A DNA stretch of 10,500 bases, from positions 1-10,500 of the forward strand of contig CAKOOW010000039.1 of assembly GCA_934098445.1 (NCBI GenBank), read 5' to 3'. The stretch's first letter is position 1; each line of letters starts with the position of its first letter. The translations under genes were made by a program, and so were the position numbers. The notes under the pieces are model-generated. The model was not told the DNA's origin and searched no databases. It saw only the letters and a list, made by a program, of their open reading frames with translations. Of the stretch, positions 1-7,278 are shown in pieces. The DNA comes from an uncultured Bacilli bacterium. GTDB taxonomy: Bacteria > Bacillota_I > Bacilli_A > RF39 > UBA660.

Positions 1-1532
1 TTAACCTCAATTCTAGCAAATAAATGTTCAGGTTCACCTAAAGTCTTACCCGTTTCTAAAGCCCCAAAATGTAAGGTACTTTCAATACTTGTTTGTTCCG
101 TATTTAATTGTTTTAAAATCTTGGCACTAGTATCAGGTAAGTAAGCTCCAAGAAGAATACTACAAACTCTAATACCTTCTAATAAATTATATAAAACCGT
201 CGCCAATCTATCTTTCTTTGCCTCATCTTTCGCTAAAACCCAAGGAGTTGTCTCATCAATATATTTATTACATCTCTTTAAAACATTAAATATTTCATCA
301 ATAGCCTCCCCAATATGTAGACTATCCATTTTATTCTTAACATTATTATAAAGATTTTCACTCATACTAATTAGTTCATCATCAATACTATCTCTAACAC
401 CAGGATTACTTATAACGCCATCAAAATATTTATAAGCCATACTAACAGTACGATTAACTAAATTACCTAAAATATTTACTAAATCACTATTAATTCTTTC
501 GACTAATAAATCTTCACTATATACCCCATCCGCACTAAATGGAATTTCATGTAAAAAATAATATCTAATGGCATCAACCCCATACTTCTTAACTAAATCA
601 TCAGCATAAACAACATTTCCTTTGGACTTACTCATCTTCCCATCAGCCATAATTAACCAAGGGTGTCCAAATACTCTTTTAGGTAATGGTAAATCTAAAC
701 TCATTAAGAAACAAGGCCAATAAATAGTATGAAATCTAATAATATCTTTACCAATTAAATGTAAATCAGCTGGCCACCATTTCTTAAAATCTTCACTACC
801 TCCATCAACATCATAACCAATATTAGTAATATAATTTGTTAAAGCATCAAGCCAAACATAAACAACGTGTTTTGCATCAAAAGTTACCGGAATCCCCCAA
901 GTAAAAGTAGAACGCGATACGCATAAATCTTGTAAACCAGGTTTAATGAAGTTATTAATCATTTCATTTTTCCTTGCCGCTGGAAGAATAAAATCAGGAT
1001 GAGTCTCAATATATTCAATTAATTTATCTTGATATTTTGATAATCTAAAGAAATATGCTTCTTCTTTTTTCTCTTCAACGTCTCTCCCACAATCCGGGCA
1101 TTTCCCATCTACTAACTGACTCTCAGTCCAGAAAGATTCACAAGGTGTACAATAAAGACCACTATATTCCCCCTTATAAATATCTCCTTTATCATACATT
1201 TTCTTAAATATTCTTTGAACAACTTCTTCATGGTGTTTATCAGTAGTTCTAACAAACTTATCATAACTGGTATTCATTGTATCCCAAATATTTTTAATTT
1301 CTCCAGAAACATTATCCACAAATTCTTGAGGAGTAATACCTGCTTCTTTGGCTTTTAACTCTATTTTCTCCCCATGTTCATCAGTACCAGTTTGAAAATA
1401 AACATCATATCCTTCTAATCTTTTAAATCTTGCTATCGCATCTGCTAAAACAATCTCATAAGTATTACCAATATGTGGTTTACCTGAAGTATAAGCAATA
1501 GCCGTACTAATATAAAATCTCTTCTTTTCCAT
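1..1532 (-). CDS. metG: Methionyl-tRNA synthetase, 3' end cut off by the window
   Basis: This cytosolic class I aminoacyl-tRNA synthetase charges tRNA-Met with methionine using ATP. About 510 codons are visible and the frame is still open at base 1, so the C-terminus is missing; it cannot be told whether a C-terminal tRNA-binding domain follows. The translation begins MEKKRFYISTAIAY. It carries the HIGH-class motif as PHIGN (residues 19-23), the family segment TGTDEHG (48-54), a four-cysteine zinc knuckle (C128, C131, C145, C148) and the KMSKS loop (299-303), followed by a helical anticodon-binding region. The ATG at 1532 was chosen because an AAGAAAGG ribosome binding site lies about 10 bases upstream. 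An in-frame ATG at 1541 would add three residues but almost touches that site. Expression is controlled by the methionine-specific T-box leader directly upstream. Identity is certain from the motifs. Confidence 0.97.
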   Translation of the reverse strand, partial: MEKKRFYISTAIAYTSGKPHIGNTYEIVLADAIARFKRLEGYDVYFQTGTDEHGEKIELKAKEAGITPQEFVDNVSGEIKNIWDTMNTSYDKFVRTTDKHHEEVVQRIFKKMYDKGDIYKGEYSGLYCTPCESFWTESQLVDGKCPDCGRDVEEKKEEAYFFRLSKYQDKLIEYIETHPDFILPAARKNEMINNFIKPGLQDLCVSRSTFTWGIPVTFDAKHVVYVWLDALTNYITNIGYDVDGGSEDFKKWWPADLHLIGKDIIRFHTIYWPCFLMSLDLPLPKRVFGHPWLIMADGKMSKSKGNVVYADDLVKKYGVDAIRYYFLHEIPFSADGVYSEDLLVERINSDLVNILGNLVNRTVSMAYKYFDGVISNPGVRDSIDDELISMSENLYNNVKNKMDSLHIGEAIDEIFNVLKRCNKYIDETTPWVLAKDEAKKDRLATVLYNLLEGIRVCSILLGAYLPDTSAKILKQLNTEQTSIESTLHFGALETGKTLGEPEHLFARIEV

Positions 1533-1578
1533 AATTATCATACCTTTCTTACCTTAATCATTTAATCTCAAAGAATAT

Positions 1579-1631
1579 AAAAAAGCCATAAATATAAGGA
1601 CGAATTACCGCGGTACCACCTTATTTTATGA
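1579..1631 (-). terminator. T-box regulated intrinsic terminator upstream of metG
   Basis: The arm CATAAAATAAGG (1630-1619) pairs, with one bulge, with CCTTATATTTATG (1599-1587). A T run at 1584-1579 follows, interrupted only by GGC at the stem base. The T-box sequence lies in the loop, so pairing of uncharged tRNA there would stop this hairpin from forming and allow transcription into metG. Confidence 0.85.
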
Positions 1632-1771
1632 CTTAACATACACTCTTATCTTAACGCGATTAAACGATTTAACTCCCAAATCCATACTCCCTATTAATCT
1701 TGCCTATCTTTCACCACTTGAAAGGCTCTCTTTTCAAAGACGCTTAGGTACCCATTTGTTCCTTGTTAATT
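1579..1771 (-). promoter_or_regulatory. T-box riboswitch leader of metG, Met (AUG) specifier
   Basis: The RNA reads the charging state of tRNA-Met and switches between a terminator and an antiterminator ahead of metG. The hallmark T-box sequence GGTGGTACCGCGG is at 1620-1608; its UGGU would pair with the NCCA end of an uncharged tRNA whose discriminator base is A, as in tRNA-Met. Stem I is visible: CAAAU (1758-1754) pairs with AUUUG (1681-1677), and CCUA (1748-1745) pairs with UAGG (1693-1690). Between these helices lies an internal loop whose 3' side contains AUG at 1685-1683, followed by a G; this is the expected place for the specifier. The distal AGAGAGCC...GGTGAAAG elements of stem I are at about 1731-1709. 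The class is certain. The specifier position comes from hand folding. Confidence 0.95.
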
Positions 1772-1777
1772 AACCTT

Positions 1778-1808
1778 AGTATAACATATTTTTCTCAAAG
1801 TGTTACAA
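1778..1808 (-). promoter_or_regulatory. Sigma-A-like promoter of the metG T-box transcript
   Basis: On the minus strand a -10 box TATACT (1783-1778) is preceded by TG one base away, forming an extended -10. A TTGTAA element at 1808-1803 lies 19 bases upstream as a possible -35. The predicted start, near 1771, falls just before stem I of the T-box leader, which supports the call. The 19-base spacing is long, but the extended -10 could compensate. Confidence 0.65.
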
Positions 1809-1811
1809 TTT

Positions 1812-1840
1812 TTAGTAATAAAGTTTTATCAAAATACTAA
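1812..1840 (-). repeat. Small inverted repeat after the unrecognised gene
   Basis: TTAGTA (1840-1835) and TACTAA (1817-1812) form a 6-base inverted repeat starting two bases past the stop codon of the gene at 1843-2856. It has a 17-base AT-rich loop and no clear T run after it, so it is at best a very weak terminator. No better terminator is visible, so some transcripts from upstream may read into the T-box leader. Confidence 0.3.
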
Positions 1841-1842
1841 TC

Positions 1843-2856
1843 TCAATGATAATATCTTCTAATTATCTCCAATTTTTTATTCCTAAGAACCACATCATTT
1901 GAATTATCAATATTAACCAAACCATCTTCACTATAACCAAAAACTACTTCATCACCCTCTAAAACTTCAAAAACTCCAATTCCCCGTAAAAAAGTCTTAT
2001 TATAATCATACCTATAACCAAGACCTCTCTCTTCTTTAGGACTTAAAGAAAAATAAGTAATATACATATCTAACTGATAGTAAAGCTTACTCTTCTGTGT
2101 CTTCGGTATATCTAAATCCTCTAAATATAATTGTACTCCCGTTAAAACACTATAACAAAAATCTCTTATGTCACCATGAAAATTACTACTCATCAAGCCA
2201 ATTTTAACAATTCCTAATTCTACTATATTACCAATATTATTTATATCATCATCAGTCAAAAATATTTGATTGCTATCAAAATCCCCTGACCTTTTCCTAT
2301 CAGCCATAAACTCTTTTAAAGTTAAGTAATTAGCCCGCCACCCATTATCTTTTTGAATACTTTTTAACTCTTTTATAATAAATAACTTAATCTTTAGACC
2401 TAAAATAATTCGTTTATTATCATCAAATATTATTGGTTCCACCAAGTTACTCTTAGAATCCCTCTTATCCTTAGGAAAATCCATTCTAAGAACAATATCC
2501 CCTAAATTATCCAATTTCCCCGGTACTTTCTTAATACTATAAATCTTCGAAGAATTAAGCTTATAACCACTAAGACTAGCCTCATACTTAAGAAAAAATA
2601 AGTCTTTTAACTCCTGAAGTATCTTTTTATCCATCATCTTTAAATGATGTCTATCATTTAGAATTCTAACCCTTCCCTGACTAGTTAAAATATACATAGG
2701 AATATCATCTACATACATAACCCCTAAAGTCTTAGGACCTTCTAAAACTATATCATTTTGTCTAATATGAAGATCAATAATCGAAGAAAGACCAATCTTT
2801 CTTAAATCCTTCTCTAATCCACTTAAAAAATCTAGTATAAATCTCGTATCATCCAT
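1843..2856 (-). CDS. Unrecognised cytoplasmic protein, about 337 residues
   Basis: I do not recognise this protein. It has no signal peptide, no hydrophobic stretch long enough for a membrane span, no cysteine cluster and no nucleotide-binding motif that I can see. It is rich in charged residues (Lys, Asp, Glu, Arg) and in Ile and Leu, as expected for a soluble protein from an AT-rich genome. The start was set at the ATG at 2856 (MDDTRF) because GAGG at 2869-2866 lies 9 bases upstream. An in-frame ATG at 2871 would add five residues (MRQNV) but has no ribosome binding site. The gene begins 33 bases after the spoVT-like remnant ends, with no terminator or obvious promoter between them, so they are probably co-transcribed. 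The long open frame and the positioned ribosome binding site support a real gene. Its function cannot be inferred from context. Confidence 0.8.
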   Translation of the reverse strand: MDDTRFILDFLSGLEKDLRKIGLSSIIDLHIRQNDIVLEGPKTLGVMYVDDIPMYILTSQGRVRILNDRHHLKMMDKKILQELKDLFFLKYEASLSGYKLNSSKIYSIKKVPGKLDNLGDIVLRMDFPKDKRDSKSNLVEPIIFDDNKRIILGLKIKLFIIKELKSIQKDNGWRANYLTLKEFMADRKRSGDFDSNQIFLTDDDINNIGNIVELGIVKIGLMSSNFHGDIRDFCYSVLTGVQLYLEDLDIPKTQKSKLYYQLDMYITYFSLSPKEERGLGYRYDYNKTFLRGIGVFEVLEGDEVVFGYSEDGLVNIDNSNDVVLRNKKLEIIRRYYH

Positions 2857-2889
2857 AACATTTTGCCTCATAATACGAGTATATAATTC

Positions 2890-3310
2890 CTAGCACGAAA
2901 TATCAAGCTTAGAAGTAATTAAGATATTAATAATTTTACCAACTTCCCCATTACATTCACTTCCAACAACAATAACAATTCCCTCAACATTACTATCAAT
3001 AATGACTGGTCTTATATCACAATCATGACATATCTCCTCTTTAAGACTATCTAACTCATATAAAGATAAACTAACACACTTCTTAACATCAATATTACTT
3101 ATCTCCGTATTATTAAATATTATTTCTTCTCTATTAGTCGCTAAAAACTTAATCCCACTATAATTAGTCAAAATAGTTAATAACGTCTTAACATAATCAT
3201 TATACTCTTTGATAGCAACCATCAAAATTTTTAATTTTAAAAGTATTTCTTATTTGTTTAGGAATAACAATTCTTCCTAATTCATCAATTCTTTTTATTT
3301 GTCCGTACAT
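2890..3310 (-). pseudogene. spoVT: spoVT-like AbrB-family transcription regulator, frameshifted and internally deleted
   Basis: SpoVT-type proteins pair an N-terminal AbrB swapped-hairpin DNA-binding domain with a C-terminal GAF-like domain. Here an ATG at 3310, with AGAGG five bases upstream (3320-3316), opens a frame reading MYGQIKRIDELGRIVIPKQI and then RNTFKIKNFD, an unmistakable AbrB start, but it stops at TAA 3202-3200 after 36 codons. The next frame (+1) carries about 110 codons (3222-2890) from VAIKEYNDYV, with RPVIIDSNVEGIVIVV near the end, resembling the SpoVT C-terminal domain. That second part has no ribosome binding site of its own. Compared with Bacillus SpoVT (about 178 residues), the second half of the AbrB fold, roughly 25-30 residues, is absent at the junction. 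The location just past mfd, apart from the inserted operon, matches Bacillus gene order. The simplest reading is an out-of-frame internal deletion. Separate or frameshifted expression is less likely. Confidence 0.75.
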
Positions 3311-3327
3311 ATGTACCTCTGATAATA

Positions 3328-3357
3328 TTATTACCAAGAGTTTAAATTTTATAACAA
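3328..3357 (-). promoter_or_regulatory. Possible promoter of the spoVT-like remnant
   Basis: TTGTTA (3357-3352) and TAATAA (3333-3328) are separated by 18 bases and lie just upstream of the AGAGG ribosome binding site. They sit after the terminator of the aldehyde dehydrogenase gene, where a new promoter is expected. The boxes match the consensus only partly and the region is very AT-rich, so this is tentative. Confidence 0.35.
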
Positions 3358-3363
3358 AATACT

Positions 3364-3397
3364 AAAAAAGATTAAGAAATTTATTTTTTTCTCAACC
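3364..3397 (-). terminator. Intrinsic terminator of the fucO-FIST/aldehyde dehydrogenase operon
   Basis: GGTTGAGAAA (3397-3388) pairs with TTTCTTAATC (3379-3370) over 10 base pairs, two of them G-U, around an 8-base loop. A run of six T (3369-3364) follows. It lies 20 bases past the aldehyde dehydrogenase stop codon and ends the two-gene operon. Confidence 0.85.
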
Positions 3398-3416
3398 TTC
3401 TCTATATAAATATTTA

Positions 3417-4853
3417 TTATAATATGTTTTTTAAGATAATAGTTTTTGTTCTACTCATCTCATGAAGAGTACTTACTACACCTTCATTACCATAGCCAGA
3501 ATGTTTCCAACCACCAAATGGCATTTCAAAGGAACGGAAGAAGGAAGCACCATTAATAATGACACCACCGCATTCAAGTTCGTTAGCAACTTTTTGACAA
3601 ATTTTTTGGTCTTTAGAAATAATACTACCACATAAACCAAAACTTGATTGATTAGCAATTTCAATTGCTTCTTCAATAGTATCATAACTAATAATAGAAA
3701 CAACTGGTCCAAAAATTTCCATATCTTTAGCAACCGGCATATCACGAGTAACATCAGTTAAAATAGTAGGTTCATAGAAAGCTCCTTTACGGCGTCCACC
3801 ATATACTATTTTAGCACCTAACGCTACAGTTGAATTAACTTGCTCTTCAACCTTTTTAGCCGCATCTTCACTAATCAAGCAGCCAATCTTAGCTTCAGGA
3901 TTACTTGGCATACATACTCTTATACCTTTAAATGTCTCAGTTAATTTAGAAACAAATTCATCTAAAATATCTTTTTGAACTAAAAATCTCTTCGAAGCAC
4001 AACAAACTTGACCAGTATTATATAATCTACCCCAGATAGTTTCTTTAATTGCTAAATCAATGTCACCATCTTTATGAAGAATAAAGGCATCATTACCACC
4101 AAGTTCTAACATAACATGGGTAATATTTTTAGCACACTTAGCCATCGTTTCGGCCCCAGCCAAAGTTGAACCAGTAAGACTTACCAACGCAACCTTAGGA
4201 TTTTCAGCTAAAGCTTGAACGGCTTCTCCACCGGCACCATTAATTAAGTTAATGGCTCCCCCAGGAATACCAGCTTCCATTAATAACTCAACATATTTAG
4301 TTAGAGTTAAAGGATTATGGGCACTTGGTTTTAAAATGACACTATTCCCCATTAACAAAGCTGCAGGAACTTTTTGACAAAATAAATCACTTGGAAAATT
4401 AAACGGAATAACTGCTACAACTACTCCTAAAGGAGCTTGTACTGTATATTGTAAAGTTGCTTCATTCCCTTTTTCTTGACCGTATGGAATAACATTCCCA
4501 TATTCATGTTTAGCTCTTTCACAGAAAGCCGGAATTCCAATTGAAACATTAGCAATTTCTCCAATAGCCTCATTTATTGGTTTACCTGTTTCTTCACACA
4601 ATAACTTAGCTAGACTATCTTTGTCTCTTTCAACTAACGAAACAAACTTTAATAAACGACTAGCTCTTTCATATAAAGGCACTTTAGCCCATTCTTTTTG
4701 ACCCAAATAAGCAGCTTCCACAGCCCTATCACAGTCTTCTTTTGTACTTTTTGGTACTGTATCGATTAGTGCATTAGTAGCGGGGTTAGTAATCTCTATT
4801 ACTTCCCCATTACTTGCATCACACCAAGTCTTCCCAATTAAATTCTTTGCCAT
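3417..4853 (-). CDS. NAD(P)-dependent aldehyde dehydrogenase, possibly lactaldehyde dehydrogenase
   Basis: This 478-residue protein is a full-length member of the classical aldehyde dehydrogenase superfamily, which oxidises an aldehyde to a carboxylate with NAD(P)+ in the cytoplasm. The active site is complete: N152 in IPFNFP, the cofactor-contacting K175 in LKPS, the SLTGST turn (225-230), general base E250 in ELGGN, nucleophile C284 in GQVC, and E379 in EIFGP. Retention of E250 argues for a hydrolytic rather than a CoA-acylating enzyme. The substrate cannot be read from the sequence; its partner is FucO-like, so lactaldehyde or glycolaldehyde to lactate or glycolate is the best guess, with succinate semialdehyde as an alternative. 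The ATG is three bases past the stop of the fucO-FIST gene, and its ribosome binding site GGAAAGGA (4868-4861) lies within the end of that gene, so translation is probably coupled. A terminator follows. Confidence 0.93.
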   Translation of the reverse strand: MAKNLIGKTWCDASNGEVIEITNPATNALIDTVPKSTKEDCDRAVEAAYLGQKEWAKVPLYERASRLLKFVSLVERDKDSLAKLLCEETGKPINEAIGEIANVSIGIPAFCERAKHEYGNVIPYGQEKGNEATLQYTVQAPLGVVVAVIPFNFPSDLFCQKVPAALLMGNSVILKPSAHNPLTLTKYVELLMEAGIPGGAINLINGAGGEAVQALAENPKVALVSLTGSTLAGAETMAKCAKNITHVMLELGGNDAFILHKDGDIDLAIKETIWGRLYNTGQVCCASKRFLVQKDILDEFVSKLTETFKGIRVCMPSNPEAKIGCLISEDAAKKVEEQVNSTVALGAKIVYGGRRKGAFYEPTILTDVTRDMPVAKDMEIFGPVVSIISYDTIEEAIEIANQSSFGLCGSIISKDQKICQKVANELECGGVIINGASFFRSFEMPFGGWKHSGYGNEGVVSTLHEMSRTKTIILKNIL

Positions 4854-4856
4854 TTT

Positions 4857-7196
4857 TTATTCCTTTCCAAAACCAGTAAATGATAGTGACAAACCACCAA
4901 CTATATTACTAGAATGCTCACATCTACCATATTCACCAAATGTAAAGACCATTAAGAACTCTTTCTTAGGAATAGCTTTTTTAATTTCTGAATAAATCTT
5001 ATCTTCCATATTAGTAAGTTGAAGACCTAAACGACGACCACCACAGTGTACTAAGAAATAACTTTCAGGACTATTATCCATTAAAGAATTTAATTTCTTA
5101 ACAACACAAGCATTACTATCAAGCATTCCTTCCGGAGTATTAGTTAAATGAATAATAGCCGTATTTTCTTCTAAATTAGCACCAATATTCATAGATTTAT
5201 CTACGTTAGCAAACATAGGATGTCTAACAGCAGTTACATTACCAATTTGATCTTTAACTCCTAGTGGATTAAAGATTGTTTCTGTAAGTAAGTTACCACC
5301 CATCATATCTTCAATGTTCTTACCAGTCCATTTAGCATAAACATCTAAAGCTGGCTTACCATCAATACTAACAAGAGTTCTCTTATCTTTAACCTCAGTA
5401 ATTAAACCAGCATCTTTAGTCTCATTATAATTACCAGTATAAATATTCTTAATCTCGGTATCAGCATAAATTAAAGCCATTACACAACCATCACTAAAGA
5501 CTTCATCGTTATAAAATAAACTCCATTTTCCTTCAACAGTATTATCAGCAGCACTACCACCAAAGACAGGAACATCCCCAATGACATCAGCAATACCCTT
5601 TAAATAAGCTTCCTCTTCTTTTGGACTAGCACTTACAAAGACATAACTTGGTTTTTCAATACAATCAGCCTTTTTAACAGCCTTTTCTGCTAATTTTTTC
5701 CCAATTTCTCTAGCATCATCACTAGTCTTAGGTGAACCAACAGCAACTACTTTCGCATCGCCACCTAAAAGCATCATTCCTGAATAACCAGTTTCTTTAT
5801 TTAAATAACCATCTTGAGTACAGATAGCCGCACTCGAAGTACAACCAACTACATCTACATCTTTTAAAACTGACTTAACACCTTTAATAATTTCTTTTTG
5901 ATCTTGAACACAGCTTGTAAATAATAAACCAACTTGTGGATTTTCTATTTTAGCAGCCATTTTTGCCGTTTCAACACCACTCTTGTAAGCATCTATATTC
6001 TCACTATAACCAACTTTAGTTTTCAATATTTTCTTAACTCCTTTTCCTTCATAAGCTCTATTAAATAATTCAACAATATCTTCTTTTGTTACTTCTCTTG
6101 GATTACCACCCGTACATGGATCAACAAAAGCTTTAGCAGCCATCTCTTCAAAACTATCTGGACTAACATTCAATTCTTTTAACGTCATAGGAACTTTTAA
6201 AGTCTTTTCTAAATCCCTAACTGCTCTAACAACAAGAGCCACACATTGTTTATCCGTTTTACCAGCCGTATTTATTTCAAATGCTTCTGCCATCTTACGA
6301 TATCTATCATAAGCAACTTCACCATTCCATTCTAAAACATATGGTAAAAATAAACTACAAGCAATTCCATGAGCTATATCATACGTAGCTCCTAATTGAT
6401 GAGCCATCGAATGAACTATACCCAACCCAACATTGGAAAATCCCATTCCGGCAACATATTCACTCATCGCCATTTGATTTTGAGCTTCTTTATCTTTGTT
6501 TACAGCTTTAACCAAATTCTTATAAGTCATTGCCATACTTTGTAAATGAAACATATCAGGTATTTCCCAATGAGCCTTAGTAATATAACCTTCCATCGCA
6601 TGAGTCAAAGCATCTAAACCAGTTGCTGCCGCTGTCATCTTTGGCATTTTACTCATCAATTCTGTATCAACTATTGATAAAACCGGAATATCGTTAGTAT
6701 CCACACAAACTCTTTTAACTTTATCAATTTCATCAGTAATTACATAATTTATCGTAACTTCTGCTGCTGTCCCTGCCGTAGTTGGTAAAGCAATAATTGG
6801 TAAAGATCTATTTTTTGTATCAGCAACCCCTTCCAAAGAATTTATATCATAAAATTCCTTATTATTTACAACGATACCAATACATTTAGCCGTATCAATA
6901 ACACTACCCCCACCAACAGCAATTATACTATCGGCATGAAACTTACGTGCTGCCTTAATACCATCATGACAATTACTTATAGTTGGATTTGGTTTTACTT
7001 TATCAAATAAACTATATTTAATTTTAGCCGCATCCAATATATCAGTAACTTTTCCCGTAACCCCACATTTAACTAAATTTTCATCACTTACAACTAATAT
7101 TCTCTTAAACTTTCTCTTTTTGATTTCTGATACCAAGTTTTCCCTAGCATTCCAACCAAAATAAGAAGTTTCATTTAGAACCATTCTATTAGCCAT
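4857..7196 (-). CDS. FucO-like iron alcohol dehydrogenase fused to a FIST sensory domain
   Basis: Residues 1 to about 385 are a complete group III (iron-containing) alcohol dehydrogenase resembling FucO, the lactaldehyde reductase/1,2-propanediol oxidoreductase. Recalled FucO matches include MANRM at the start, TTAGTAAEVTINYVITDE (139-156), YVAGMGFSNVGLG (247-259) and CTGGNPRE (361-368). The nucleotide-binding GGGS is at 95-98. All four metal ligands are present: D195, H199, H262 and H276, one off FucO numbering. D38 matches the FucO residue linked to NAD preference. From about 395 to 779 follows a complete FIST_N plus FIST_C module, with GCTSSA (451-456), GGSAAD (546-551), NPLG (643-646), RHP (658-660), CGGR (718-721) and GEYG (754-757). 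FIST domains are ligand-sensing modules normally attached to signalling proteins or found alone. The linker is only about 10 residues. The ATG is supported by AGGAGG (7208-7203) six bases upstream. The FIST part may regulate the enzyme or sense its substrate; that is inference. Confidence 0.93.
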   Translation of the reverse strand: MANRMVLNETSYFGWNARENLVSEIKKRKFKRILVVSDENLVKCGVTGKVTDILDAAKIKYSLFDKVKPNPTISNCHDGIKAARKFHADSIIAVGGGSVIDTAKCIGIVVNNKEFYDINSLEGVADTKNRSLPIIALPTTAGTAAEVTINYVITDEIDKVKRVCVDTNDIPVLSIVDTELMSKMPKMTAAATGLDALTHAMEGYITKAHWEIPDMFHLQSMAMTYKNLVKAVNKDKEAQNQMAMSEYVAGMGFSNVGLGIVHSMAHQLGATYDIAHGIACSLFLPYVLEWNGEVAYDRYRKMAEAFEINTAGKTDKQCVALVVRAVRDLEKTLKVPMTLKELNVSPDSFEEMAAKAFVDPCTGGNPREVTKEDIVELFNRAYEGKGVKKILKTKVGYSENIDAYKSGVETAKMAAKIENPQVGLLFTSCVQDQKEIIKGVKSVLKDVDVVGCTSSAAICTQDGYLNKETGYSGMMLLGGDAKVVAVGSPKTSDDAREIGKKLAEKAVKKADCIEKPSYVFVSASPKEEEAYLKGIADVIGDVPVFGGSAADNTVEGKWSLFYNDEVFSDGCVMALIYADTEIKNIYTGNYNETKDAGLITEVKDKRTLVSIDGKPALDVYAKWTGKNIEDMMGGNLLTETIFNPLGVKDQIGNVTAVRHPMFANVDKSMNIGANLEENTAIIHLTNTPEGMLDSNACVVKKLNSLMDNSPESYFLVHCGGRRLGLQLTNMEDKIYSEIKKAIPKKEFLMVFTFGEYGRCEHSSNIVGGLSLSFTGFGKE

Positions 7197-7202
7197 ATCT
7201 TA

Positions 7203-7208
7203 CCTCCT
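7203..7208 (-). promoter_or_regulatory. Strong ribosome binding site of the fucO-FIST gene
   Basis: AGGAGG lies six bases before the ATG at 7196. It is the best Shine-Dalgarno match in the window and fixes the start of the fusion protein at the FucO-like MANRM N-terminus. Confidence 0.9.
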
Positions 7209-7219
7209 ATTATAAATTA

Positions 7220-7228
7220 ATTGTATCA
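7220..7228 (-). promoter_or_regulatory. Possible extended -10 promoter of the fucO-FIST/aldehyde dehydrogenase operon
   Basis: TGATACAAT (7228-7220) fits an extended -10 (TG, one base, TACAAT), but no convincing -35 is found 16-19 bases upstream. It lies after the mfd terminator and would give a leader of about 17 bases. No clear Rex, CcpA-type or other operator is visible in 7197-7278, which is otherwise very AT-rich. Confidence 0.35.
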
Positions 7229-7278
7229 TAAATTTTTAAATAAGATATATATAAATCAAAAAAAAGTTTCTTCTATGT

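Noticed and set aside
3223..3225. TTG start for the 111-codon C-terminal SpoVT-like frame as an independent gene
   Set aside because: There is no Shine-Dalgarno sequence upstream of the TTG or the following ATG, and the sequence continues an AbrB-family protein begun upstream in another frame.
3195..3260. Programmed +1 frameshift joining the two SpoVT-like halves
   Set aside because: The overlap lacks a recognisable shift site such as the CUU-UGA arrangement of prfB, and half of the AbrB fold is missing in any case, so gene decay explains it better.
3476..3754. Minus-strand open frame of 92 codons, rich in Leu, Val and Lys
   Set aside because: It lies wholly inside the aldehyde dehydrogenase gene in another frame. 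It has no ribosome binding site or family motif, and its composition is that of an out-of-frame shadow.
3417..7196. Split AdhE-type bifunctional acetaldehyde/alcohol dehydrogenase
   Set aside because: The aldehyde dehydrogenase keeps the general-base Glu of hydrolytic enzymes, and the alcohol dehydrogenase is closer to FucO. The gene order is also reversed relative to AdhE domains.
3417..7196. Bacterial microcompartment (propanediol-type) locus
   Set aside because: No shell protein gene and no typical N-terminal encapsulation peptide extension is seen on either enzyme.
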